Of a stretch of 64,000 nt of DNA, positions 49,607 to 57,581 are shown piece by piece. The notes under the pieces are model-generated. The model ran no database searches, was not told where the DNA came from, and saw nothing but the letters and a program-made list of their open reading frames with translations. This stretch comes from CAWHBO01 sp963827735. Lineage in GTDB: Bacteria; Patescibacteriota; Patescibacteriia; Patescibacteriales; UBA12075. The position numbers and the translations under genes are program-made. Each line of letters opens with the position of its first letter. Within the stretch, counting starts at the first letter, position 1. The stretch lies in contig CAWHBO010000005.1 in the NCBI GenBank assembly GCA_963827735.1, positions 1 through 64,000 of the forward strand, read 5' to 3'.

Positions 49607-50926
49607 ATGTCAGAATTATCAAATGCAATCAAACAAATATGCGAGGAAAAAGGCTTAAGTTATGAGGCTGTCATAACAACCATTGAGTCAGCTTTAGCCG
49701 CGGCATATCGGAAAGATTTTGGGCAAAAGAACCAGAATATCCAGATTTCTTTTGATCCGGAAACAGCCAAATCAAAGATTTACGACGTTAAAACTGTGGT
49801 TGAGGATATGCCGGAAGAAGTTATGGAGGAAAGCGAGGAAGGCGAAAAAGATGAAGCAGAAACAGAACCAAAAAAAGAAAAAAAAGAAACGGAAGAAGTG
49901 GCGGAGATGGAGGAGGAAGAAGAAGTGAGGAGATTCAACCCCAAAACTGAAATACAATTGAGCGACGCAAAGCTCATCAAAAAGACTGCGAAAGTTGATG
50001 ATGTTATAAAAACAAAACTGGAAACTCCGGAAGGTTATGGGCGCATGGCGGCGCAGACAGCCAAGCAGGTTATCATCCAAAGACTGAGAGAAGCTGAGCG
50101 AGAGATGGTTTTTTCCGATTTTAAAGAAAAAGAGCATGAAGTCGTGAGCGGAGTTGTACAAAGAAGAGAAGGCAGAATGGTTCTGGTTGATTTGGGAAAA
50201 GCGATTGGAGTTTTGCCTTATGATGAAATGATTCCGGGAGAAACTTATAAACCGGGAGAAAGAATAAAGGTTTATGTAAAAGAGGTTGGCCTCAGAGCCA
50301 AGGGACCGGAAATCGTTTTGTCCCGTACTTCGGAAGAGATCATCAAGAAAGTGTTTTACTTGGAAATTCCGGAAGTTTCCAATGGATTGATTGAAATTAA
50401 AGCGGTTGCCAGGGAAGCCGGTTTTCGCTCTAAAGTCGCAGTCGCGACCGATTCTGAAAATGTTGATCCAATCGGTTCATGCGTTGGACAAAGAGGCGCC
50501 AGAATTCAGACCATCATCCATGAGCTTGGAGGAGAAAAAGTCGATATCATAAGCTACAGTGATGATCCGATAAAATTTATCGCGAATGCTTTGTCGCCTG
50601 CCAAAATAGCCAGCATCAGCACCAATGATGGCGAAAGAAAAGCGACAGTGAAAGTTGCGGAAGATCAATTGTCCCTGGCCATCGGAAAAGGAGGACAGAA
50701 TGCCCGTTTGGCCGCAAAGTTAACCGGCTGGAAGATTGACATCATACAGGACGGTAAAGAAGCGGAAGTTAAAAAAGAAGAAGCTGTTGAAGCAGAGAAG
50801 ACAGATGCAGCGGAAGAAGGAGAAGGATCTTCTGAGGCAGAAGAGAAAAAGAAAAATAAGAAAAAAAAGAAATCGGCAAAAAAGGAAAAGATTGCTGATG
50901 AAGCTGATATCACTGATAAAAAATAA
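49607..50926 (+). CDS. nusA: Transcription termination/antitermination protein NusA
   Basis: The NusA N-terminal domain is present ('QICEEKGLSYEAVITTIESA') but interrupted by an acidic insertion (about residues 68-106) rich in Glu. The S1 domain ('GVVQRREGRMVLVDLGKAIG') and KH domains ('CVGQRGARIQTIIHELGGEK' and 'LAIGKGGQNARLAAKLTGWK') follow. The C-terminal tail is Lys/Glu-rich. It binds RNA polymerase and controls pausing and termination. Its own promoter leads into an intrinsic terminator. Confidence 0.96.
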   Translation: MSELSNAIKQICEEKGLSYEAVITTIESALAAAYRKDFGQKNQNIQISFDPETAKSKIYDVKTVVEDMPEEVMEESEEGEKDEAETEPKKEKKETEEVAEMEEEEEVRRFNPKTEIQLSDAKLIKKTAKVDDVIKTKLETPEGYGRMAAQTAKQVIIQRLREAEREMVFSDFKEKEHEVVSGVVQRREGRMVLVDLGKAIGVLPYDEMIPGETYKPGERIKVYVKEVGLRAKGPEIVLSRTSEEIIKKVFYLEIPEVSNGLIEIKAVAREAGFRSKVAVATDSENVDPIGSCVGQRGARIQTIIHELGGEKVDIISYSDDPIKFIANALSPAKIASISTNDGERKATVKVAEDQLSLAIGKGGQNARLAAKLTGWKIDIIQDGKEAEVKKEEAVEAEKTDAAEEGEGSSEAEEKKKNKKKKKSAKKEKIADEADITDKK

Positions 50927-50945
50927 TATGCCGCTGAGAAAGTGA

Positions 50946-50995
50946 TTAGTTGATTAGTTAATTAGGACAATTTTCCTAATTAACTAATAAACTAA
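50946..50995. repeat. AT-rich inverted repeat after nusA
   Basis: TTAGTTGATTAGTTAATTAG (50946-50965) pairs with a complement at 50974-50995 with one or two mismatches and a 6-base loop. Confidence 0.75.
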
Positions 50996-51074
50996 TTAAC
51001 TCTCATAATTTAAAGCTGTAATATTTTTTGTGCATTAATACAAATCAAGTAGAAAATAACTTTATTAATTAAAC

Positions 51075-51112
51075 GTCGGGCAAACGGTTCTAAAAACCGG
51101 TGCAATTCCGAC
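51075..51112 (+). promoter_or_regulatory. Structured leader directly upstream of hppA
   Basis: GTCGG (51075-51079) pairs with CCGAC (51108-51112), and CGGTT (51085-51089) with AACCG (51095-51099). The unpaired segments GGCAAA and GGTGCAATT are G/A-rich and resemble conserved riboswitch joining segments, such as the GGUGNAA box of cobalamin elements, but no known class fits. The ATG is 15 bases downstream. Confidence 0.4.
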
Positions 51113-51126
51113 AATAAAAAACAATT

Positions 51127-53118
51127 ATGTCATTTTCAAGTTTTCTCATTTTTGGGAGCGCCGGGTTGGCAATCGTGTATGGCATCATCTTGATCAAGGT
51201 GATCATGCGAATGCCCGCTGGCAATGAAAAAATGCAGGCGATCGCTTTAGCCATCCAGGAAGGAGCCAAAGCTTATCTCAACCGCCAATATCGCACAGTG
51301 GCGATGGTGGCCGCCATCTTGTTCATTGTTATCGGGTTTATCCCGAATTTGGGATGGGGTACGGCTTTAGCGTTTATGACAGGCGCGATTCTTTCCGCTT
51401 TGACCGGCTACATCGGTATGAATGTTTCAGTGAGAGCCAATGTCAGAACGGCGGAAGCAGCTCGCGGAGGCCTTAAAAAAGCTTTAGCGGTAGCGGTTAA
51501 CGGCGGCAGTGTTACCGGCATGCTGGTGGTAGGCTTGGCTTTGCTTGGAACTGCAGGCTTTTACTTTATCACAGGAGATTTGAAAATTTTGATCGGTCTT
51601 GGGTTTGGAGGTTCTTTGATTTCAATTTTTGCCCGTTTGGGAGGGGGCATATTCACCAAAGCAGCCGATGTCGGTGCTGATCTTGTCGGAAAAGTTGAAG
51701 CCGGTATCCCGGAAGACGACCCTCGCAATCCGGCTGTGATTGCTGACAATGTCGGCGACAATGTCGGCGATTGCGCCGGTATGGCCGCAGATTTGTTTGA
51801 GACTTATGCTGTTACGACGATCGCAGCTATGCTTCTCGGCTCGCTTTTGTTTGTCGGTTTTGGAAGCGCAATTATATATCCTTTGGTGCTCGGCGCTGTG
51901 TCAATCATTGCTTCTATCATTGGAACTTTTTTCATCAGATTGGGCAAGAAAAACAACATCATGGGAGCGCTGTATAAAGGCTTGGCTGTTTCCGGAATTT
52001 TGGCTGCAATCGCTTTTTATCCGGTAACGAAAATGCTTATGGCTGATAACGGCCAATTCTCAGTCATGAACATTTATCTCGCATCGCTTATTGGACTCGC
52101 AGTGACTGCAGCCATGGTGATGATCACTGAATATTACACATCAACCAGCTATAAGCCAGTTAAAGAAGTGGCGGAAGCTTCTCAGTCTGGGCACGGTACG
52201 AACATCATTGCTGGCTTGTCTTTGTCAATGAAATCAACCGCTTGGCCGGTGCTTGTGATTGTAGCCGCCATCCTCGGCGCTTTCAGCTTGGCTGGAATCT
52301 ACGGCGTGGCAATCGCCGCCATGGCCATGCTTTCCATGGCCGGGATCATTGTCACGATTGACGCGTATGGACCGATAACTGACAATGCCGGAGGTATCGC
52401 GGAAATGGCAGAACTGGGAGAAGATGTCAGAAACGTTACCGATCCTTTGGATGCTGTTGGAAACACCACAAAAGCGGTTACCAAAGGCTATGCCATCGGC
52501 TCAGCGGCCTTGGCTGCCTTGGTGTTGTTTGCGGATTACACTCATTCTCTCGGCGGAAATGTCGTTTTCAGTATAGATGATCCCAAAGTGCTGGCCGGTC
52601 TTTTTATTGGCGGATTGTTGCCTTATTATTTCGGAGCATTATCCATGCGCGCCGTAGGCAAAGCGGCTGGCACGGTCGTTAATGAAGTGCGCAGGCAGTT
52701 CAAGGAAAAACCGGGCATCATGCTGGGAACGGAAAAACCGGATTATGGCGCAGCTGTTGATTTGGTAACCAAAGCGGCTATCAGAGAAATGATTGTTCCC
52801 GCCCTGATTCCGGTCGTTGTTCCGATTTTGGTCGGGTTTATCCTTGGGAAAATCGCTTTAGGCGGGCTCTTGGTTGGCTCCATCATCACCGGAATCTTCG
52901 TGGCCATTTCCATGACGACCGGCGGCGGCGCTTGGGACAATGCCAAGAAGTACATTGAGAAGGGTAATTTTGGAGGCAAAGGTTCAGACGCTCATAAAGC
53001 GGCTGTTACCGGCGATACGGTCGGAGATCCTTACAAAGACACGGCAGGACCGGCCATCAATCCGATGATCAAGATTGTCAACATTGTCGCTTTGTTGATT
53101 GTGGGACTTTTGATGTAA
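51127..53118 (+). CDS. hppA: Membrane-bound H+-translocating pyrophosphatase
   Basis: A 663-residue protein with about 16 membrane segments. The pyrophosphatase signature 'DNVGDNVGDCAGMAADLFET' lies near residue 206, with the GGGIFTKAADVGADL loop before it. The stretch GNTTKAVTKGYAIGSAALAAL has Lys at the position that distinguishes K+-independent proton pumps from K+-dependent enzymes, which have Ala. It couples pyrophosphate hydrolysis to ion pumping and may be a main energy source. The leader may be structured. Confidence 0.96.
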   Translation: MSFSSFLIFGSAGLAIVYGIILIKVIMRMPAGNEKMQAIALAIQEGAKAYLNRQYRTVAMVAAILFIVIGFIPNLGWGTALAFMTGAILSALTGYIGMNVSVRANVRTAEAARGGLKKALAVAVNGGSVTGMLVVGLALLGTAGFYFITGDLKILIGLGFGGSLISIFARLGGGIFTKAADVGADLVGKVEAGIPEDDPRNPAVIADNVGDNVGDCAGMAADLFETYAVTTIAAMLLGSLLFVGFGSAIIYPLVLGAVSIIASIIGTFFIRLGKKNNIMGALYKGLAVSGILAAIAFYPVTKMLMADNGQFSVMNIYLASLIGLAVTAAMVMITEYYTSTSYKPVKEVAEASQSGHGTNIIAGLSLSMKSTAWPVLVIVAAILGAFSLAGIYGVAIAAMAMLSMAGIIVTIDAYGPITDNAGGIAEMAELGEDVRNVTDPLDAVGNTTKAVTKGYAIGSAALAALVLFADYTHSLGGNVVFSIDDPKVLAGLFIGGLLPYYFGALSMRAVGKAAGTVVNEVRRQFKEKPGIMLGTEKPDYGAAVDLVTKAAIREMIVPALIPVVVPILVGFILGKIALGGLLVGSIITGIFVAISMTTGGGAWDNAKKYIEKGNFGGKGSDAHKAAVTGDTVGDPYKDTAGPAINPMIKIVNIVALLIVGLLM

Positions 53119-53176
53119 TTTTGAATTAATTAATATTAAAGATAGCAAATATAAACAAGAAAAAAGGAGGAGTTAG

Positions 53177-53398
53177 ATGGACAAAAAAGAAACCATAAAG
53201 AAATTAGAAGAAGCTGGCCTAAGGTTTGCAAAAGATGAACGAGAACATAATGAATTTCTGCTTGGACTTTTTAAAAACAGATTAAAACCGGAAGTCAAAG
53301 ACCTGGAAAACAAGATCTCGGAAGCAGTATTGTTTTGTCGACAAGCAGGTTTTAAGGATGAAATTGTGCCGATAAATTATAAGGCAAATAATGTTTAA
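53177..53398 (+). CDS. Small unrecognised protein with strong Shine-Dalgarno site
   Basis: The 73-residue product (MDKKETIKKLEEAGLRFAK) is charged and helical with one Cys. AAAGGAGGAG lies 6 bases upstream of ATG, one of few canonical sites in the window. No domain is recognised. Confidence 0.7.
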   Translation: MDKKETIKKLEEAGLRFAKDEREHNEFLLGLFKNRLKPEVKDLENKISEAVLFCRQAGFKDEIVPINYKANNV

Positions 53399-53402
53399 TC
53401 CG

Positions 53403-53437
53403 TAAGAGGAGAGATTTTTTGTAAATCTCTCCTCTCG
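53403..53437 (+). terminator. Strong terminator
   Basis: AGAGGAGAGATTT (53405-53417) and AAATCTCTCCTCT (53423-53435) pair perfectly over 13 bp. Confidence 0.88.
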
Positions 53438-53482
53438 CAATTTTGTCATCAGTTTATTAACATAATTTAATTTTGAAATAAT

Positions 53483-54790
53483 ATGAAAGTAGAAAAAAAA
53501 GATCTTCCCAAGTCTCAAGTTGAATTGGATGTTGAGCTTTCTGTGGAAGAATTCAAACCATACGCTGAAAAAGCGGTTAAAAAGATTTCCCAAGAGATCA
53601 AGATTGACGGATTCAGGCCAGGCAAGACTCCGTATGACATCTTGAAGCAAAAGATCGGGGATATGAGCATCCTGGAAGAAGCCGCTCGCATTGCAATCAA
53701 CGAGACCTTGGAAAAAGTTATCAAAGATAATGTCATCGGCGATCCGGTCGGACAGCCGAAAATTGACATCACAAAGCTGGCTCCGGAAAATCCGCTTGCG
53801 TATAAAGTGATTTTGGCGCTGATACCGGAAATAAAATTGGGAGCGTATAAAGACTTGGAAATAAAATTGAAAAAATCGGAACTGGATCAGAAGGAATATG
53901 AAAAAGCCATGAATGATATCAGGGAGATCAGGGTGGCTGAGGCGGCGGTTGACAGAAAAATCCAGGATGGGGACAAGGCCATGATTGACATCCAAATGTT
54001 TTTGGATGAAGTCCCGGTGGAAGGCGGACAAGGAAAAGATACAGTGGTCATCATGGGCAAGGACTATGTTATTCCCGGTTTTGATAAAGAACTTCTGGGC
54101 GCGGGAAAAGGCGACATAAAAGAATTTAAGCTTCCGTACCCCAAAGATCATCATATGAAGAATCTGGCCGGGAAGATGGTGGAGTTTAAAGTTATTGTTA
54201 AAGATGTTTTTGAAAGACGACTCCCGGAGCTTAACGATGATTTTGCCAAAGCCTTTGGACTTAAAAAATTGGAAGATCTTGAGAAGAACATGAGAGAAGG
54301 AATCCTGGGAGAAAAGAAAAGACAGAACAAAGAAGCGGCAGAGAAAGAAATGCTGGAAGAAATCGTTTCCAAAACAAAATTTGGAGACATTCCGGAAATG
54401 CTCATTGAAAGCGAAACTCATTCCATGATCCACGAGCTTGAGCATACGGTTGAACATCAGGGCGGAAAATTTGAAGATTATTTAAAGAGCATAAACAAAA
54501 CAGAAGACCAGTTGACGTTGGATCTGCTTCCGGACGCAGTCAAGCGCGTTAAGGTGTCACTGCTTATCAGAGAAATCGCCAAGGTGGAAAACATCAAGAT
54601 TGACGACCAAGAGATTGAAAAGCATATTGAAGATATGAAAAAGTACTACCAGCATGCGAACACTCCTGACGCCGCGCAAATCCTGGAACGTTTGGGCGCG
54701 CCGGAGTATAAAAATTATGCCGCCAATGTGATGGCCAGCCGGAAGGTGATTGATAAGCTGGCGGGGTGGAATGTTAAAGAAGAAAAATAG
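53483..54790 (+). CDS. tig: Trigger factor chaperone
   Basis: The ribosome-binding N-terminal domain has the signature 'GFRPGKTPYDILKQKIG' near residue 45. A PPIase domain of FKBP type lies at about 155-245 ('DKAMIDIQMFLDEVPVEGGQ', 'VIPGFDKELLGAGKGDIKEF') and the helical C-terminal chaperone domain follows. It binds nascent chains at the exit tunnel. Length 435 is typical. Confidence 0.95.
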   Translation: MKVEKKDLPKSQVELDVELSVEEFKPYAEKAVKKISQEIKIDGFRPGKTPYDILKQKIGDMSILEEAARIAINETLEKVIKDNVIGDPVGQPKIDITKLAPENPLAYKVILALIPEIKLGAYKDLEIKLKKSELDQKEYEKAMNDIREIRVAEAAVDRKIQDGDKAMIDIQMFLDEVPVEGGQGKDTVVIMGKDYVIPGFDKELLGAGKGDIKEFKLPYPKDHHMKNLAGKMVEFKVIVKDVFERRLPELNDDFAKAFGLKKLEDLEKNMREGILGEKKRQNKEAAEKEMLEEIVSKTKFGDIPEMLIESETHSMIHELEHTVEHQGGKFEDYLKSINKTEDQLTLDLLPDAVKRVKVSLLIREIAKVENIKIDDQEIEKHIEDMKKYYQHANTPDAAQILERLGAPEYKNYAANVMASRKVIDKLAGWNVKEEK

Positions 54791-54817
54791 AAATAAGATA
54801 AATAAGATAAATAGAAA

Positions 54818-54853
54818 AAGAGCCGAATCTTTAAAACAGACTTGGCTCTTTGT
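54818..54853 (+). terminator. Intrinsic terminator after tig
   Basis: AAGAGCC (54818-54824) pairs with GGCTCTT (54844-54850) and is followed by T-rich sequence. Confidence 0.75.
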
Positions 54854-54972
54854 TTATTGACAGTAAATTGAAGTATAAAATAACACTTTTAAAATATTAT
54901 GTCAACTGTTGGTTTTTCCTTTGATTATTGCTAAAATATAATCAGTCAATAATCTACTAATATAAAATAAGT

Positions 54973-55968
54973 ATGAGCAAAGTTATAAAACCGCGAATTT
55001 TTTCAGGAGTTAAGCCGTCAGGCGATCTGCATCTCGGAAATTATCTTGGGGCAATTTCGCAATGGGTTAGATTACAGGAAAAATATGACTGCATTTTTTG
55101 CGTGGTTGATTATCACGCCATCACAGTCAATCAGAAACCGGAAACTTTTGATGGCCAGATCATGGATATTGCTAAAACGTACTTGGCTTTTGGAATAGAC
55201 CCCGCAAAGTCAGTTATTTTTCAACAGTCAGCGATCAAAGAGCATACGGAGCTTTGTTGGATTTTGAATTGCGTAGCCGCTCGTATCAGCGATCTTAAGA
55301 AAATGACGCAGTTTAAAGATAAGGCAGGAGAGAATCAAGAAAATGTCAGTGTCGGGCTTTTTGATTATCCGGCTTTAATGGCGGCTGATATCTTGCTTTA
55401 CGGTACGGAAGTGGTTCCGGTCGGCGATGATCAGCTTCAGCATGTAGAGCTTACCCGGACTTTGGCCCGAAGATTTAATTCCGCTTATGGAGAAGTTTTC
55501 CGCATTCCGGAAGCTAAGTTGCAAAAAGAAGGAGCGCGGATCATGGGCCTTGATGACCCGACAAAAAAGATGAGCAAGAGCGCCGCCAGTGATTCCAATT
55601 ATATCGCCTTAAAAGATGATTTAGCCAAAGCAGGCAAGAAGATCATGAAGGCGCAAACAGATTTGGGATCAGAAGTAAAATATAGCCGCGAAGATAAGCC
55701 TGGCATTTCAAATCTTTTAACGATATATTCTCTTTTGGACAATAAATCCGTTAAAGATCTAGAGAAGCAATATGCCGGCAAAGGCTACGGCGATTTCAAA
55801 AAAGATTTGGCTGAAGTTGTAAGAGAATTCTTAAACAACTTTCAGAAAAAATATAATCAGATCAGCGACCAGGAGGTAAGAGCGATCATGGATAAAGGCG
55901 CAGAAAAAGTCAGACCGATTGCAGAAGAAACGATAGCGAAAGTCAAGAAAGCGATAGGCATAAAATAA
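54973..55968 (+). CDS. trpS: Tryptophanyl-tRNA synthetase
   Basis: A class I synthetase with the HIGH-like motif 'PSGDLHLGNYLGAI' (about 17-30) and KMSKS (about 198-202, 'TKKMSKSAASDSNYI'). 'DYPALMAADILLYGTEVVPV' and 'GDDQLQHVELTRTLARRFN' are typical. It charges tRNA-Trp. The stop codon is inside the third palindrome. Confidence 0.96.
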   Translation: MSKVIKPRIFSGVKPSGDLHLGNYLGAISQWVRLQEKYDCIFCVVDYHAITVNQKPETFDGQIMDIAKTYLAFGIDPAKSVIFQQSAIKEHTELCWILNCVAARISDLKKMTQFKDKAGENQENVSVGLFDYPALMAADILLYGTEVVPVGDDQLQHVELTRTLARRFNSAYGEVFRIPEAKLQKEGARIMGLDDPTKKMSKSAASDSNYIALKDDLAKAGKKIMKAQTDLGSEVKYSREDKPGISNLLTIYSLLDNKSVKDLEKQYAGKGYGDFKKDLAEVVREFLNNFQKKYNQISDQEVRAIMDKGAEKVRPIAEETIAKVKKAIGIK

Positions 55969-56026
55969 ATAAAAAAAGTAGAGACGAGGCATGCCTCGTC
56001 TCTACTTTTTTTATTTATTTTATGCC
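55957..56026. repeat. Perfect 70-nt palindrome through both trpS and mutase stops, shared core copy 3
   Basis: Two 35-base arms are exactly complementary with no loop. The core is GACGAGGCATGCCTCGTC. The trpS stop (55966-55968) and the mutase Ala-stop (GCATAA on the minus strand, 56020-56025) lie in the arms. GGCATAAAATAAAT is present on both sides. Confidence 0.96.
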
Positions 56027-57447
56027 AGCGCTTCAACATTGACCCGTATATCATTGTTCCACTCCACTTCCGGAAACCGGTGTAAAAGATCGGAAATATA
56101 TCTTTTAAGCGCGTCGTATTTTTCTTGTGATTTTGCCTCAAATTTGATTGTCAGATAAGGTCCGTTTTGGGAGTAGCGGACAATGAACATAGAATCCTCC
56201 ATCTCCAGCCGAACCCCGTCACCGGCGCGTTTATCATCAATCACTTCCGCTTGCGGGTAATCGCTTTTTAGAATCGGTGAGATTTTTTCCATCAAAGCGA
56301 CTTTCGTATCGTCAGAGCAGAAAAGTTTTATTTCCGGGCTGGAAATATACTTGGGCAGGGATGAAATCGCTTCATTCAAAGTCTGATTGGTTCGGCTTAA
56401 GTAATCAAGCAGTTTAAGAGTGGCGTAACAGCCATCATCGTGATTGTAAAAATCGGCAGAGAAAAAGAAATGCCCGGAAAGTTCGCCAATGAAGGGCGCG
56501 CCCACTTCTTGATTTTTCTTTTTAAGGAATCCATGTCCGGTGCGCCACATGAATGGTTCGCCGCCGTATTTTTCAATCGTGTCGGAAACCACTTTGGAAC
56601 AAAGGGTGTTGAACATGATCTTGGAGTGAGGGTGCTTGAAAAGCACATCAATCGCGAAAAGAGCGACCAGAACGTCGTTCCAAATGATTGTGCCTTTTTC
56701 ATCAACGATCCCAATGCGGTCGCCGTCGGAATCATACGAAAATCCCATGTCCGCTTTTGTCTCCAAAACTTTGTCCCGAAGCCTTTCGGCTACGATGGTT
56801 TCTGTCGGGTCGGCAACACCCAAGGGAAATGTCGGATCAAGCTGGCAGTTGCTTTCAATCACTTCGCACCCGGCTTGTCTTAAGAGATCAGGGACAATCA
56901 CCCCCGGGGTGGAACAGCTGGAGTCAACAACAATCTTATATTTTTTTGTGATTTTTGATCGCTTGAGGATGTCATTGAAGTACTTATCGGTGATGCTTTC
57001 CTTAAAAATTTTCCCCGGAACTGCCGCCTGGATATAATTCTCATTTTCAATCATTCTCGCGATTTCCTTGAGGTTATCAAGCACCATTGATTCGGAATAG
57101 CTTTTGGCAAGCTTGATGCCGTTATACTCTTTGGGGTTATGCGAGGCTGTGATCATACCGGCCGCCTTCGTGTTAAAATGATATTGCGCCCAGTAAAGCG
57201 TACCGACCATGATCAGGCCGATATCAATGACATCCAGACCGCTTTCCATAAGGCCCTTGGCAAAAGCATCTTTAAATTCAATGCTTTCACCTCTGGAATC
57301 ATAGCCGACAATGGCGCGGTACTCGCCATGCCCCGCCATGTAGGTTCCGTAAGCGCGGCCGAAATGTTCCATCAGTTTTGCATCTATGTCTTTGCCGACA
57401 ATTCCGCGAATGTCATATCCGCGTAAAATGTTAAGATTGATGTTCAT
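56020..57447 (-). CDS. Phosphomannomutase/phosphoglucomutase
   Basis: An alpha-D-phosphohexomutase with all signatures: 'YDSRGES', the phosphoserine loop TASHNPKEYNGIKL (about residue 97), the metal loop DSDGDR (about 232), the sugar loop GELSGHFFF and the C-terminal phosphate loop 'SQNGPYLTIKFEA'. Length 475 is normal. Which sugar it prefers is not visible. Such enzymes feed nucleotide-sugar synthesis, consistent with the glycosyltransferases downstream. Confidence 0.93.
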   Translation of the reverse strand: MNINLNILRGYDIRGIVGKDIDAKLMEHFGRAYGTYMAGHGEYRAIVGYDSRGESIEFKDAFAKGLMESGLDVIDIGLIMVGTLYWAQYHFNTKAAGMITASHNPKEYNGIKLAKSYSESMVLDNLKEIARMIENENYIQAAVPGKIFKESITDKYFNDILKRSKITKKYKIVVDSSCSTPGVIVPDLLRQAGCEVIESNCQLDPTFPLGVADPTETIVAERLRDKVLETKADMGFSYDSDGDRIGIVDEKGTIIWNDVLVALFAIDVLFKHPHSKIMFNTLCSKVVSDTIEKYGGEPFMWRTGHGFLKKKNQEVGAPFIGELSGHFFFSADFYNHDDGCYATLKLLDYLSRTNQTLNEAISSLPKYISSPEIKLFCSDDTKVALMEKISPILKSDYPQAEVIDDKRAGDGVRLEMEDSMFIVRYSQNGPYLTIKFEAKSQEKYDALKRYISDLLHRFPEVEWNNDIRVNVEALA

Positions 57448-57581
57448 AGTTTTATAAAAAATTTTATTTTTTATGATTTAGATCGCACTCTTATTATTGT
57501 ATCAAAATTTTTGCAAATATAGCAAATCAAATTTGCATTTTCAAAGAATATGTGGTTTAGTATTTAAGAAGAATATAATTT

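Noticed and set aside
51061..51126. c-di-GMP-I or cobalamin riboswitch before hppA
   Set aside because: Only fragments (GGGCAAAC, GGTGCAA) resemble those classes; the conserved remainder is missing.
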